64,000 nt of DNA from Mucilaginibacter pankratovii (GCF_014773265.1 NZ_JACWMY010000004.1:124001-188000), one strand, 5' to 3'. Counted from the first letter of the stretch, positions 53,189-62,742 are shown. Made by a program: numbers and translations. Notes: generated by a model not told the origin, from the letters alone.

Positions 53189-55615
53189 CTATAACTTAAA
53201 CCAACGTTTTAAATTCCACCACTTTTTCTTTTCGTCGTCTACATAATAGCCCGATGCTTCGTATCCGCCGCTGTAATCAGAATAGTAATAGTATCTTGTG
53301 CTATAATCACCTGTAAATTTGGTGGTGTAATACCTTGAATGTAACAAGTCTTCGGCAAAAGCATTTAATACGATCACCGTATTGTCCAGGTGGTATTCCT
53401 GTGCTATGCGTTGTGGGATAGTGGCCGAATAGTATTTTGATTTGCCGGACCGGATAACAAATATATTGATATCGCTCATCCGTATTAACGGAATTGCATC
53501 TGATACCAATCCTATTGGCGCCGTATCTATCATGATCACATCGTATTTTAGGCTGAGGTCGCGGATGAGCTCTTTCATCCTGTCGGTATGCAACAATTCC
53601 GAAGGGTTTGGCGGCACCGGGCCCGATACGATAAAATCGAGATTCTCCTGCTGGGAATGCAGAATGATATCGCTAAGAGAGGTTTGATGAGAAAGATAAT
53701 TGCTGAGGCCGTTATCGTTAGGTACTTTAAAAGTTTTATGAAGTTTAGAGCGGCGAAGGTCGCCTGCAATTAAAATTACCTTTTTATCAATTAATGATAG
53801 CGTACTGGACAGGTTTACCGCCACAAAAGATTTGCCCTCGCCAGCTACCTCAGATGTGATACAAATTACCTTGCTCGCTTTTTCTGACGCTATAAAATTT
53901 AAGTTGGTACGCACCGACCGCACAGATTCGGCAAAAATGGACTTTGGCTTGCTTATAGCCAGTACCTGGGTGTTGTCCTCATCAATATCTTCCGGAAATT
54001 TCCTGATAACGCCTATAATGGGTATTGTGGTTAGGCTTTCAATGGTTTCCTTATCGTAAATAAAGGGGTTTAGGATCCTGATCAGGATGATGAGCCCAAG
54101 GCCTACAACGAGTCCAAATATTATTGCCGACCGGCGATTGTCGTGTTCGTTTGGCGAAACAGGCGAGTAATTTGGCTGTGCCTGCTCAAGGATAGTTGCA
54201 CCCGGCAAAATTCCCGATCGCGTTATCTGTGCCTCTAATTTTTTTTCTGATAAAAACGAATACACCTTTTCGTTTATTTCAAAATCGCGCCTCAGGCTTA
54301 TCATATCCCGTTCTGCACCCGGTAAAACCGCTATCTGCTGGTTTACCTGGGAAAGCTGTGCCGAAAGGAAATCGTAATTACGTTTAATGTTTATGTAGGC
54401 CGAATTTAAAATACTTAAAGCTGTGTTTTTTATTTGTAAAATGGACTTGTTAATATCCTGTATGGGCTGCGAACTGTAATTGTAGGTTTTTAAGAGTTCT
54501 GCACGTTGTGTTAGGTAACCATCTAATTTAGCTATCAGCGGTGCCAAACCGGGGTCTATCTGGCTGCCTCCCGCATCGAAATTGAGATTTACATTGTTTT
54601 TCTCTTTGCTTATTTTTTGTTTAACATCATCTATTGCCAAAAGTTGAAGTTTCAGAATAGATTGCTGCGACTCTATATCTTTTGCTTTACCTAATGCGGC
54701 ATCGGCAGCAGTGCTAACTTCCATCAACCTGTTTTTTTCCCTGAAACTTTTTATAGATTTTTCTGACCCCTTTACTTCGTTGGAGAGGTATTTCAGCTGA
54801 TCATCAATAAAGTTGATCATTTGGCTGGCCGATTGCGTTTTACGGTTACGATCGTAAATTAAATACTCTTTCATCACTGCATTAAGTACATCCGCGGCAA
54901 ACTGCGGGTTGGCATCGGTCATTTGCAGTGCCAGTATATTGGAGTTTTTAACGGTTTCGCTTGCCCGCAAGCCTCCGCGTACCCTGCCTACAAAATCTTC
55001 GGGAATATTAAATTTAAACAGAAAAACAGCTTTTTCATTGATATCGCCGGGGTACCTGATGATGATAGTTGTTGGCCCTAAGTTAACCGGGTTGTTATAC
55101 AAATAATTCTTTGATACATCTTTACCGTTAATTTTATAGGTGAGGTTATAAGTAGAGTTGTTTACCGGCCTGAATGATACAATGTCCCGGTAAAAATTCA
55201 GGCTGTCAAACTGCAATTTTTCAATACTAAGGGGCTTTTGCGGGTATAATTCACTTGTGCGTACCCTGCCTTCTACATAAAAACTAATGGGGTAGTTGAG
55301 GTCTTTTATGGCGCTTAATATAACCGGCTGGCTTTGTATAACCGATGTTTCGCTTTGTATCCTCGACGGGCCACGTTCAGAACTGTTGAGGATATTAGAA
55401 AGATCGGCAATTTCCGATTTCTTTTCCTCCAGCTTCATGTAGCCTCCGGTAGCGTAAATTTTTGGGGTGTACCATAAATAAATGTTAGACCAAATTAAAA
55501 ATACAGCCAAAGAACCCGCCACCCAGTACCACCGGCTTATCAGTATTTTGCCGATCTTAAAATAATCAATTTCCTGGTTAGGTAATTTTTGCTGTATATT
55601 TTCGGTTTCTTCCAT
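53189..55615 (-). CDS. Wzc-like polysaccharide copolymerase/tyrosine kinase
   Basis: An 808-residue inner-membrane protein that controls chain length and export. It has an N-terminal membrane helix (about residues 25-45), a long periplasmic coiled-coil region, and a second helix (about 498-515). The cytoplasmic BY-kinase domain has Walker A ITSEVAGEGKSFVAVNL (588-600), a Walker A'-like VILIAGDLRRSK and Walker B YDVIMIDTAP (691-700). The C-terminus is Tyr-rich (TRYYYYSDYSGGYEASGYY), the expected autophosphorylation cluster. It is co-transcribed with the Wza-like gene, with no gap between the two. Confidence 0.95.
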   Translation of the reverse strand: MEETENIQQKLPNQEIDYFKIGKILISRWYWVAGSLAVFLIWSNIYLWYTPKIYATGGYMKLEEKKSEIADLSNILNSSERGPSRIQSETSVIQSQPVILSAIKDLNYPISFYVEGRVRTSELYPQKPLSIEKLQFDSLNFYRDIVSFRPVNNSTYNLTYKINGKDVSKNYLYNNPVNLGPTTIIIRYPGDINEKAVFLFKFNIPEDFVGRVRGGLRASETVKNSNILALQMTDANPQFAADVLNAVMKEYLIYDRNRKTQSASQMINFIDDQLKYLSNEVKGSEKSIKSFREKNRLMEVSTAADAALGKAKDIESQQSILKLQLLAIDDVKQKISKEKNNVNLNFDAGGSQIDPGLAPLIAKLDGYLTQRAELLKTYNYSSQPIQDINKSILQIKNTALSILNSAYINIKRNYDFLSAQLSQVNQQIAVLPGAERDMISLRRDFEINEKVYSFLSEKKLEAQITRSGILPGATILEQAQPNYSPVSPNEHDNRRSAIIFGLVVGLGLIILIRILNPFIYDKETIESLTTIPIIGVIRKFPEDIDEDNTQVLAISKPKSIFAESVRSVRTNLNFIASEKASKVICITSEVAGEGKSFVAVNLSSTLSLIDKKVILIAGDLRRSKLHKTFKVPNDNGLSNYLSHQTSLSDIILHSQQENLDFIVSGPVPPNPSELLHTDRMKELIRDLSLKYDVIMIDTAPIGLVSDAIPLIRMSDINIFVIRSGKSKYYSATIPQRIAQEYHLDNTVIVLNAFAEDLLHSRYYTTKFTGDYSTRYYYYSDYSGGYEASGYYVDDEKKKWWNLKRWFKL

Positions 55616-56407
55616 TTATAACCGCCTAAGCGTAAAGATAATTAAAACAGTACTAAGCAATAGTGTTACAGGTTGGATGATAGTTGATAAGGTTAGGAAT
55701 TTATCGTTCCGCACCGCGCGTTTATTTTGTGAAACATAAATAACGTCTCCGTTTTGCAAAAACGTTCTTGGGTCTGATATCGAATGTACGTCTCCAAGGT
55801 CTATTTCTGTTGTTGTTTTAATTTGCCCTTCGCCGCGGATTATTTTGATATTCTTTTCGTTTGCGTTGGCTGTTAGCCCGCCGGCTTGCCCGATAAGTTC
55901 TACCAGCGTAGTATTGTCTTTCAGTAACGGGAAATTACCCTGCGCTGCCACTTCCCCAAATAAGCTAACTTTTAAATTAACGATCTTTAGCTCAATAATA
56001 GGGTCTTTCAGTAATTCTTTGCGGTAAAGTCCTTCTATTTTTTTTGTTGCCTCTACACGGGTTAATCCGCTGATGGCAACATGCCCCAAAGCCGGGAGTG
56101 CTACTGTACCATCTTCATCAACTTCAAAAATTTGCCCCTGGGAACTTGCCCCACCACCACTTAAACCCGAACCCGCAGACGGTACTTCATCAACAATGTA
56201 TTTGATGTTTTGCAGGTTTCTTATCTGTAACTGGTCTCGTGGTTGTATGCGGTAATCGTTTTTTACAATAAGGCTTTGTAAGCGCAAACTGTCATTCACG
56301 GTGCCAGACGTGCTTTTATTTTGAAAAAGCACGTGGTTTTGCTTGTATGAGCATGAACTTATAAAAATGGCCGTTGAAACTATACAAATGAAGTATAAAA
56401 CACGCAT
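55616..56407 (-). CDS. Wza-like polysaccharide export lipoprotein
   Basis: A 263-residue outer-membrane export protein. It has a lipobox-like IFISSC (Cys near residue 19), then a Poly_export domain (YRIQPRDQLQIRNLQNIKYI, GTVALPALGHVAISGLT) and SLBB-like LVELIGQAGGLTANANEKNI. A hydrophobic C-terminal helix, IQPVTLLLSTVLIIF, would span the outer membrane in an oligomer. It is the first gene of the giant minus-strand operon, directly after its promoter. No separate Wzb phosphatase is seen. Confidence 0.92.
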   Translation of the reverse strand: MRVLYFICIVSTAIFISSCSYKQNHVLFQNKSTSGTVNDSLRLQSLIVKNDYRIQPRDQLQIRNLQNIKYIVDEVPSAGSGLSGGGASSQGQIFEVDEDGTVALPALGHVAISGLTRVEATKKIEGLYRKELLKDPIIELKIVNLKVSLFGEVAAQGNFPLLKDNTTLVELIGQAGGLTANANEKNIKIIRGEGQIKTTTEIDLGDVHSISDPRTFLQNGDVIYVSQNKRAVRNDKFLTLSTIIQPVTLLLSTVLIIFTLRRL

Positions 56408-56448
56408 AAATTTAGCTGCCGATATGGTTAATAATTAGGCTGCGATTT

Positions 56449-56456
56449 CAAAAATA
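56449..56456 (-). promoter_or_regulatory. -7 box of the giant polysaccharide operon
   Basis: TATTTTTG on the minus strand matches TAnnTTTG and would start transcription about 35 bases before the wza-like ATG at 56407. This is the only clear promoter for the whole 15.66-56.41 kb run. The -33 region is weak. The divergent GT2 gene starts 85 bases from the wza start. Confidence 0.6.
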
Positions 56457-56491
56457 CATAATTTGCGTTTAAATAACTGTATTTTTCCAAA

Positions 56492-57238
56492 GTGCATGAA
56501 TTAAAAATATCCATAATTACGGTTTGTTATAATGCCGAAAGTACCATCGAAAGATGCATACAGTCGGTTATTAACCAATACTACAGTAATATAGAATACA
56601 TTATTGTAGACGGTGCCTCCTCGGATGCTACATTTAATATTATTAACAGGTATAAAGGGCACATTCAGCTGATGGTTTCTGAACCGGACGGGGGGATATA
56701 CGATGCCATGAATAAAGGTATTGCCATGGCCACAGGGCAAGTGGTTGGTATGTTAAATGCCGATGACGTTTTTGCCGATAATGGTGCGGTGGGGGCTATT
56801 GCTGCGGCATTTGAAAAGAAAGATAACGATATATTATATGCTGATCTTAATTATTTGAAACAAAACGGGAGTATTTTTCGTAAATGGAGATCGGGGTATT
56901 ACAAAGAAGGGATATTTAATAAAGGCTGGATGCCACCGCACCCAACTTTTTATTGTAAACGGAGCTTATACGAGCTGTTTGGTAATTACAGCCCCGATTT
57001 TGGAACCGCAGCTGATTATGAATTGATGCTAAGGTTTATTCATGTAAAAAAAGCATCAGTTTTTTACCTCGAAAGGGTAGTTGTTAACATGAATACAGGC
57101 GGTGTTAGTAACAATAGCTATTTGGGGCGTATTAAAGTATTATTTTTGGATTTGAAAGCGATGTATAAGCATGGCCTAAAATTTCCCCCTATAGCCTTGT
57201 TGTACAAGCGTTTAAGTAAGATAAAGCAATTTTTTTAA
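56492..57238 (+). CDS. Glycosyltransferase family 2 (WcaE-like), divergent
   Basis: A 248-residue GT-A transferase. It has KISIITVCYNAESTIERCIQ, YIIVDGASSDATFNIINRYK, SEPDGGIYDAMNKGIAMATG, the metal site GMLNADDVFADNG, and WMPPHPTFYCKRSLYELFGN at the acceptor side. The start is GTG 56492; an ATG 4 bases later is out of frame. The IYDAMNKGI block matches the minus-strand GT2 at 34453. It probably acts in the same pathway from its own promoter, which I could not locate confidently. Confidence 0.9.
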   Translation: MHELKISIITVCYNAESTIERCIQSVINQYYSNIEYIIVDGASSDATFNIINRYKGHIQLMVSEPDGGIYDAMNKGIAMATGQVVGMLNADDVFADNGAVGAIAAAFEKKDNDILYADLNYLKQNGSIFRKWRSGYYKEGIFNKGWMPPHPTFYCKRSLYELFGNYSPDFGTAADYELMLRFIHVKKASVFYLERVVVNMNTGGVSNNSYLGRIKVLFLDLKAMYKHGLKFPPIALLYKRLSKIKQFF

Positions 57239-57254
57239 TTATAAAAAAATATTT

Positions 57255-57262
57255 TATATTTG
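57255..57262 (+). promoter_or_regulatory. -7 box before the WecA/MraY-like gene
   Basis: TATATTTG fits TAnnTTTG, 43 bases before the ATG at 57305, in a very A/T-rich gap after the GT2 gene. A clear -33 element is not seen. Confidence 0.55.
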
Positions 57263-57304
57263 CATAGTTGCAGAGATATAGTGTCCCCCCATCACAACAT
57301 ATAA

Positions 57305-58405
57305 ATGCCAGCATATTTAAATACATATTATATATATTACATTCTTATCGTACTGTTTTCAGTTCTGATAACATTGCTGTCTATCCCCTCTATTTTACAT
57401 GTTGCCCGTACCCGTCACCTTTATGATGATGTTGGCCATTTTCGTAAACAGCATGATCACGGCATCCCGAGATTGGGCGGTGTAGCTATTTTTGCGAGTT
57501 TTACCATAACACTGCTACTTTTTAGCATGGTTGATAAAAGCCTGCCGGTAAGCTATTTACTTACATCAAGCATGGTGTTGTTTGCAATGGGATTGAAAGA
57601 TGATCTTTCGGGAGTTAATTCAAGCACAAAATTTTTAATACAGTTTTTTGTAGCAGCTATCCTAGTTTTATTGGGTGATATTCGCTTTACCAGCATGTAC
57701 GGCATTTTTGGCGTATACGAAATTAGTTATGTGGTAAGCACCATCGTATCAATACTGTTTATTATGCTTATTGTAAACGCGTTTAACCTGATAGATGGTA
57801 TAGACGGGCTGGCCGGCGCTACCTGTATTGTAGTGAATGGTACATTTACCATCCTGTTTACGTACATGAAGCATTACGAACTGGCCGCAATTTCGCTGGC
57901 TATAGTGGGCGCGGTAATTGGTTTTTTACGGTACAATCTTACGCCTGCAAAAATATTTATGGGCGATACCGGCTCGTTGCTGATAGGCTTGATATCTGCT
58001 ATTATGGCGGTGAAATTCATCGAGGCAAATAAGTTTACCAGCAATAGCTCACCGGTGATCTTCTCGGCACCGGCTTTGGCTTTCGCCATTCTCATAGGCC
58101 CTATATTTGATACCCTGCGCGTATTTATTCTGCGGATCTTAAAAGGGATCTCCCCGTTCACAGCAGATCGTAACCATATACACCATCGCGTGTTAAGGTT
58201 GGGGTTTACCCATATGCAAACAACGCTGATACTGGTAGGCTTAAACGTTATTACCATTGTGATGGTACTTCTGTTTAGCCATATAGGCAACTTCGGCCTA
58301 ATGGCACTCATCTTCTTAAACTCGCTGGTGTTTAACTGGGGCATTACCATTTGCCTGCGTAATAAAGAGCGCGAAGGCTTCGCTTTCCGCAACCTGTTTG
58401 CTTAA
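57305..58405 (+). CDS. WecA/MraY-like undecaprenyl-phosphate sugar-phosphate transferase
   Basis: A polytopic enzyme that starts a polysaccharide repeat by moving a sugar-1-phosphate to undecaprenyl phosphate; 366 residues and about 10-11 membrane segments. Visible family motifs are GIPRLGGVAIFASF, MGLKDDLSGVNSSTKFLIQF, NAFNLIDGIDGLAGATC, KIFMGDTGSLLIGL and DRNHIHHRVLRLG (a HxHHR motif). This is the expected initiating phosphoglycosyltransferase for the locus, although it is on the opposite strand. A HexNAc-1-phosphate donor is usual for the WecA group; which one is not determined. Confidence 0.93.
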   Translation: MPAYLNTYYIYYILIVLFSVLITLLSIPSILHVARTRHLYDDVGHFRKQHDHGIPRLGGVAIFASFTITLLLFSMVDKSLPVSYLLTSSMVLFAMGLKDDLSGVNSSTKFLIQFFVAAILVLLGDIRFTSMYGIFGVYEISYVVSTIVSILFIMLIVNAFNLIDGIDGLAGATCIVVNGTFTILFTYMKHYELAAISLAIVGAVIGFLRYNLTPAKIFMGDTGSLLIGLISAIMAVKFIEANKFTSNSSPVIFSAPALAFAILIGPIFDTLRVFILRILKGISPFTADRNHIHHRVLRLGFTHMQTTLILVGLNVITIVMVLLFSHIGNFGLMALIFLNSLVFNWGITICLRNKEREGFAFRNLFA

Positions 58406-58443
58406 AATGACGCTGCGCAAATTTCTCCAATTTTAATTTTATT

Positions 58444-58451
58444 TAGTTTTG
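58444..58451 (+). promoter_or_regulatory. -7 box before gap
   Basis: TAGTTTTG fits TAnnTTTG, 20 bases before the gap ATG at 58471. The -33 region has no clear TTG. Confidence 0.5.
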
Positions 58452-58470
58452 CACGCTTAATGCTGTAATT

Positions 58471-59469
58471 ATGAGGATCGCAATAAACGGTTTCGGGCGT
58501 ATTGGGCGTGTTTTTTTACGCACCATACTCCTGAAAGAGAATATAGAGGTTGTTGCCATAAACGATCTTGCAGACACCCAAACACTGGCCCATCTTTTTA
58601 AATACGATTCGGTTCACCGGGGTTTTAAAGGTACTGTTACATCACACGGCGAGAGCCTGGTGGTTAACGGCAATACCATAAAAGTTTACCAGGAAAAAGA
58701 CCCCGCAAACTTACCATGGCAGGAACTGGATATCGACCTGGTGATAGAATCGACGGGCAAATTCATCTCTGCCGAAGGCGCAGGCAAGCACCTTACGGCA
58801 GGCGCAAAGCAGGTTATTATTTCTGCCCCGCCTGCTGATAAAAGTGTGCCAACTGTTGTGTTGGGCGTAAACGATGGCGAGGTAGACCTGCGTTCATCAA
58901 TACTTTCTAATGCATCCTGTACCACCAACAATGTGGCTGCTATGGTGAAGCTACTGGATGATAATTGGGGTATAACCGATGGTTATATTACCACCGTACA
59001 CTCTATGACGGGCGACCAGAACCTGCACGATGCACCGCATAAAGATCTCCGCAGGGCAAGAGCAGCCTCGGCATCTATCATCCCAACAACTACAGGCGCT
59101 GCAAAAGCCATTACCAATATTTTCCCCCACCTGGAAGGGCGCCTTGGCGGTGCCGGCATCCGCGTGCCGGTGCTGAATGGCTCGTTAACCGATTTTACAT
59201 GCAGCTTAAAAACTATCCCTACCGTAGTTGAAATAAACGCGGCATTTAAAATTGCCGCAGATGGCCCTATGAAAACCATATTGGAGTATACCGAGGACCC
59301 TATAGTTTCTACAGATATTTTAGATAACCCGCACAGCTGTATTTTTGATGCGCAGCTAACATCGGTAGTAGGCGGGCTGGTAAAGGTGGTTGGCTGGTAC
59401 GATAACGAGATGGGGTACTCCAGCCGCCTGGCAGACCTGGTAGAAAAAATAAACCTGCTGCCCCAATGA
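58471..59469 (+). CDS. gap: Glyceraldehyde-3-phosphate dehydrogenase, type I
   Basis: Converts glyceraldehyde-3-phosphate to 1,3-bisphosphoglycerate with NAD and phosphate in glycolysis. It has 332 residues, full length. The NAD fold starts MRIAINGFGRIGRVFLR; the active-site Cys150 is in SNASCTTNNVAAMVK; also GYITTVHSMTGDQ and the C-terminal WYDNEMGYSSRLADLV. It ends in an ATGA overlap with a GNAT gene. pgk follows after the GNAT, so both glycolytic genes are neighbours. Confidence 0.97.
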   Translation: MRIAINGFGRIGRVFLRTILLKENIEVVAINDLADTQTLAHLFKYDSVHRGFKGTVTSHGESLVVNGNTIKVYQEKDPANLPWQELDIDLVIESTGKFISAEGAGKHLTAGAKQVIISAPPADKSVPTVVLGVNDGEVDLRSSILSNASCTTNNVAAMVKLLDDNWGITDGYITTVHSMTGDQNLHDAPHKDLRRARAASASIIPTTTGAAKAITNIFPHLEGRLGGAGIRVPVLNGSLTDFTCSLKTIPTVVEINAAFKIAADGPMKTILEYTEDPIVSTDILDNPHSCIFDAQLTSVVGGLVKVVGWYDNEMGYSSRLADLVEKINLLPQ

Positions 59470-59900
59470 TAAAGTTTATTACCGCCGATGATGTGCTGCC
59501 TCTGCGTAACGAGGTTTTACGCGAAGGTAAGCTAACACTTAACCAATGCCGTTTTCCAAATGATGATGCCGAAGGTGCTTTCCATTTGGGTTACTATGTG
59601 GACGAGGAGCTGGCCTGCATCGCATCCTTTCACCCTCAAAACTATACGGGCTATGAAGGTAAGGCTTACCAGTTGCGCGGGATGGCTACCGCAGCCGCTC
59701 ACCGCGGCAAGGGTATAGGTAACCGGCTGGTTAATTTTGCCATTACTTACCTGCGTGGGCAAAAGGTTAATTACATGTGGTGCAACGCGCGCAAAGTGGC
59801 CGTCGCTTTTTATATGGGCACTGGTTTTGAGGTAATTTCGCCGGTGTTTGATGTGCCCGGCATAGGGCCGCATTATGTAATGTATGTTAAGATACAATGA
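59466..59900 (+). CDS. GNAT-family N-acetyltransferase
   Basis: A 144-residue GNAT domain protein. The acetyl-CoA-binding motif is QLRGMATAAAHRGKGIGNRL near residue 75, and the C-terminal half has MWCNARKVAVAFYMGTGFEV. The start ATG overlaps the gap stop by 4 bases, so translation is coupled. It would acetylate a small amine; the substrate is unknown. Placement between gap and pgk may be only positional. Confidence 0.85.
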   Translation: MIKFITADDVLPLRNEVLREGKLTLNQCRFPNDDAEGAFHLGYYVDEELACIASFHPQNYTGYEGKAYQLRGMATAAAHRGKGIGNRLVNFAITYLRGQKVNYMWCNARKVAVAFYMGTGFEVISPVFDVPGIGPHYVMYVKIQ

Positions 59901-59951
59901 AGTTTTAAGCTAAAGCAAGCACCTTTTTAACTTTAGCGTTGGCATTTCTAA

Positions 59952-59959
59952 TAAATTTG
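59952..59959 (+). promoter_or_regulatory. -7 box before pgk
   Basis: TAAATTTG fits TAnnTTTG, 40 bases before the pgk ATG at 59999. It suggests pgk has its own promoter beside read-through from gap. Confidence 0.5.
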
Positions 59960-59998
59960 CTCAATTTGCGCCCCATTCATCAATCATACTTTAACAAT

Positions 59999-61189
59999 AT
60001 GAAAACAGTAGATCAGATAACTTTCAACGGTAAAAAAGCCCTTATCCGTGTAGATTTTAACGTCCCTCTGGATAAAGATTATAACATTACCGATGATAAC
60101 CGGATGACCGCCGCTTTACCAACCATTAAAAAGATTTTAACCGATGGCGGTGCCGTTATATTGATGTCGCACCTGGGCAGGCCCAAAAGTGGCCCCACCG
60201 AAGAATTTTCGTTGAAGCACATTGTGCCGCATCTTTCAGATCTGTTGGGTCAGCAGGTACAGTTTGCCGATGATTGCATTGGTGCCGAAGCTGTTGAAAA
60301 AGCAAAAGCCCTTGATAAAGGCGAAGTTTTGTTATTAGAGAACCTTCGTTTTTACAAAGAAGAAGAAAAAGGAAACGTAGAATTTGCCGAGAAACTTTCC
60401 AAATTAGGCGATATATACGTAAACGACGCATTTGGTACCGCGCATCGTGCCCATGCATCTACCGCTGTAATAGCCCAGTTTTTCCCCGAGGCAAAATATT
60501 TTGGTTACCTGATGGCAGCCGAGTTAACCAATGCCGAAAAAATATTGAACGGTGCTGCAAAACCATTCACCGCTATTATGGGCGGCTCCAAGGTATCCGA
60601 TAAAATAGAACTGATAGAAAAACTGCTGGATAAGGTGGATAACCTTATTATTGGCGGTGGTATGGCTTACACCTTTGCCAAGGCAGATGGTGGCAGTATT
60701 GGTACCTCTTTGGTAGAAGCAGACAAGCTGGATCTGGCGCTAAGCCTGGTAAAAAAAGCTAAAGAAAAAGGTGTGAATCTTTTATTGCCTGTAGATAATG
60801 TTACTGCCGATGCGTTTTCTAACGATGCAAACACAGGCGTAGCCAAAACCGGCGAAATTCCTGATGGTTGGATGGGATTGGATATCGGCCCCGAAACTGT
60901 TAAGATATTCAGTAAGGTGGTGGAAGAATCAAAAACTATCCTTTGGAACGGACCGATGGGTGTTTTTGAGATGGAGAAATTCCTGATCGGTACCAAAGCC
61001 ATTGCCGAATCGGTTGCCAAAGCAACAGATAACGGCGCATTCTCGCTGATAGGCGGTGGCGATTCCGCGGCTGCAGTAGCCAAGTTTGATATGGTAGACG
61101 ATGTTAGCTACGTATCTACCGGTGGTGGCGCTTTGCTTGAGTATATGGAGGGTAAAGAACTGCCGGGAGTAAAGGCAATAAACGAATAA
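59999..61189 (+). CDS. pgk: Phosphoglycerate kinase
   Basis: Makes ATP from 1,3-bisphosphoglycerate in glycolysis. It has 396 residues, normal length. Family blocks are [84 protein letters not shown] and [12 protein letters not shown] near the nucleotide-binding end. The ATG at 59999 is preferred over an in-frame start at 59939 because it gives the standard MKTVDQI start. A terminator follows. Confidence 0.97.
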   Translation: MKTVDQITFNGKKALIRVDFNVPLDKDYNITDDNRMTAALPTIKKILTDGGAVILMSHLGRPKSGPTEEFSLKHIVPHLSDLLGQQVQFADDCIGAEAVEKAKALDKGEVLLLENLRFYKEEEKGNVEFAEKLSKLGDIYVNDAFGTAHRAHASTAVIAQFFPEAKYFGYLMAAELTNAEKILNGAAKPFTAIMGGSKVSDKIELIEKLLDKVDNLIIGGGMAYTFAKADGGSIGTSLVEADKLDLALSLVKKAKEKGVNLLLPVDNVTADAFSNDANTGVAKTGEIPDGWMGLDIGPETVKIFSKVVEESKTILWNGPMGVFEMEKFLIGTKAIAESVAKATDNGAFSLIGGGDSAAAVAKFDMVDDVSYVSTGGGALLEYMEGKELPGVKAINE

Positions 61190-61206
61190 ACAAATTTTCG
61201 ATATAC

Positions 61207-61240
61207 AAAGGCAATCATATAAATGGTTGCCTTTTTTGTT
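61207..61240 (+). terminator. Terminator after pgk
   Basis: Stem AAAGGCAA/TTGCCTTT with a 12-base loop, followed by a T run. It lies 17 bases after the pgk stop. Confidence 0.75.
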
Positions 61241-61256
61241 TCAACGCATAAATTTT

Positions 61257-61730
61257 ATGGAGATGGCAAAAAAATGGTTCATAGTACCTGTGCTGCTGCT
61301 TTTAGCAGCCGGTGCCTGCAATAATGCGGATAAAGAAAAAACCGGAACAGTTCAGTCGGTAAATTTAAAAACCGATGACGAGCAATTCCTGGCGCTGAAA
61401 GATACCGCGCAAGCCAGGATCAATACCTTTATTGATAGCCTGAAACCACACGCACTGGATAGTAATTATCGTTTCCTGGTAAAATCCGATTTTGTGGATG
61501 GGAAGGAGCACGAGCATATGTGGAGTGTAGTTTATAAATATGCCGATGGGAAATTTACCGGGATATTTGCAGATTCGGCGTTGTATTTAAAGAATATACA
61601 ACCCGGCGCCCCTGTGCTCATTAAACAAGCGGATGTGGAGGATTGGGCCATATACGATTACCTTCACAATAAGGATATGGGTAATTTTTCTGATAAGTAC
61701 CTGCGGAGCAAAAAGAAAGAAAAAGAGTAG
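61257..61730 (+). CDS. Hypothetical lipoprotein
   Basis: A 157-residue lipoprotein with an N-terminal signal helix (VPVLLLLAAGAC, lipidated Cys near residue 20), a Lys/Asp linker and a compact domain with EHMWSVVYKYADGKFTGIFAD. This wording resembles the YegJ-like DUF2314 proteins, though I am not certain. Start ATG 61257 is used; an ATG two codons on is equivalent. It lies after the pgk terminator. Confidence 0.65.
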   Translation: MEMAKKWFIVPVLLLLAAGACNNADKEKTGTVQSVNLKTDDEQFLALKDTAQARINTFIDSLKPHALDSNYRFLVKSDFVDGKEHEHMWSVVYKYADGKFTGIFADSALYLKNIQPGAPVLIKQADVEDWAIYDYLHNKDMGNFSDKYLRSKKKEKE

Positions 61731-61761
61731 CCCCATCATTTTAAACAACATAAATAAGTTA

Positions 61762-62301
61762 ATGATAGTAAAGGTGGTGTTGCAGGAAGACGATTTTTTA
61801 ACCCATATGCTTTATTCGGCATCGAAAAGTAAGCGGAGCAAGGCTAACCGGCGCAGGTCGTGGTTAATCATTTCCGGGATCTTCTTCATTTCGGCGTTCC
61901 TGTTTCGGGAGGCCGATGGATTCTTTTCCTGGTATTTTTTAGCTGCCGGTGTCATCAGCCTCATCTTTTATCCTTTTTATCAGCGCTACGCTTACAAAAG
62001 GCACTATCGCAAATTTTTGTTGGATAAACTTAGCTACCGGATAGGTAAGGAGTGCGTAATTGATTTTGAACAGGATATTATCGAAACAAAGGATGTAACC
62101 GGCGAAAGCAAAATAAATACCAGCGAATTATCAGAGATCAACGAAATAGGCACGCACTACTTCGTTCGCCTAAAAACGGGTGATGCATTGGTTATTCCAA
62201 AGCAGCAGGTGAATAATAATTCGTTTGTAGAAGATCTGCTCGCCATATTTCAAAATCCCGAAATTGAAGTGACTAAAGAATTGGACTGGCGGTGGAAGTA
62301 A
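61762..62301 (+). CDS. YcxB-like membrane protein
   Basis: A 179-residue protein with two N-terminal membrane helices (about residues 35-70) and a C-terminal cytoplasmic domain ending TGDALVIPKQQVNNNSFVEDLL, the YcxB-like pattern. Function is unknown. The ATG at 61762 is preferred over an upstream in-frame start, which overlaps the lipoprotein gene by about 100 bases. It is followed, with a 10-base overlap, by a GNAT gene. Confidence 0.7.
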   Translation: MIVKVVLQEDDFLTHMLYSASKSKRSKANRRRSWLIISGIFFISAFLFREADGFFSWYFLAAGVISLIFYPFYQRYAYKRHYRKFLLDKLSYRIGKECVIDFEQDIIETKDVTGESKINTSELSEINEIGTHYFVRLKTGDALVIPKQQVNNNSFVEDLLAIFQNPEIEVTKELDWRWK

Positions 62302-62729
62302 ACCGTTTACTTATCAGAGAATACCGGGCAGAGGACCGCACGGTACTTGCTCATATTTATCAGCAAAGCCGTGTTAAAACCTTTTACTGGCTGGATATCT
62401 CCGCGTACGGGTTTGAGGACTTTGACAGGGATACCAAAGAGGAGAAGATATTGGTTGCATTGCTAAATGGTGAGGTTGCCGGTTTTCTATCAATTTGGAT
62501 GCCCGATAATTTTATACACCATTTATATATCCACCCAGGTTTTGTTAATAAAGGGATTGGAAAAGCCTTGCTTAATGTAGCTATTAAATTGTTTGACTCA
62601 CCCTTGCGGCTAAAATGCCTCGAAAGAAACGAAAACGCCATAGCGTTTTATCTGTCGCAAGGCTGGATAGTGCAAGGCGAAGGAGTGGATGCAAATGGGG
62701 CTTACCTCGAGTTAACCAACCCAACGTAA
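62292..62729 (+). CDS. GNAT-family N-acetyltransferase
   Basis: A 145-residue GNAT. It has LIREYRAEDRTVLAHIYQQS, HHLYIHPGFVNKGIGKALLN (acetyl-CoA loop near residue 85), and CLERNENAIAFYLSQGW. The start GTG 62292 overlaps the YcxB-like gene by 10 bases, which suggests coupling. The substrate is unknown; amines on proteins or small molecules are both possible. A terminator follows. Confidence 0.85.
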   Translation: MEVNRLLIREYRAEDRTVLAHIYQQSRVKTFYWLDISAYGFEDFDRDTKEEKILVALLNGEVAGFLSIWMPDNFIHHLYIHPGFVNKGIGKALLNVAIKLFDSPLRLKCLERNENAIAFYLSQGWIVQGEGVDANGAYLELTNPT

Positions 62730-62742
62730 CATATTTGTATCA

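Noticed and set aside
56480..56487. TATTTTTC as promoter for the divergent GT2
   Set aside because: It is only five bases before the GTG, which would make the mRNA leaderless, and it lacks the final G of the consensus.
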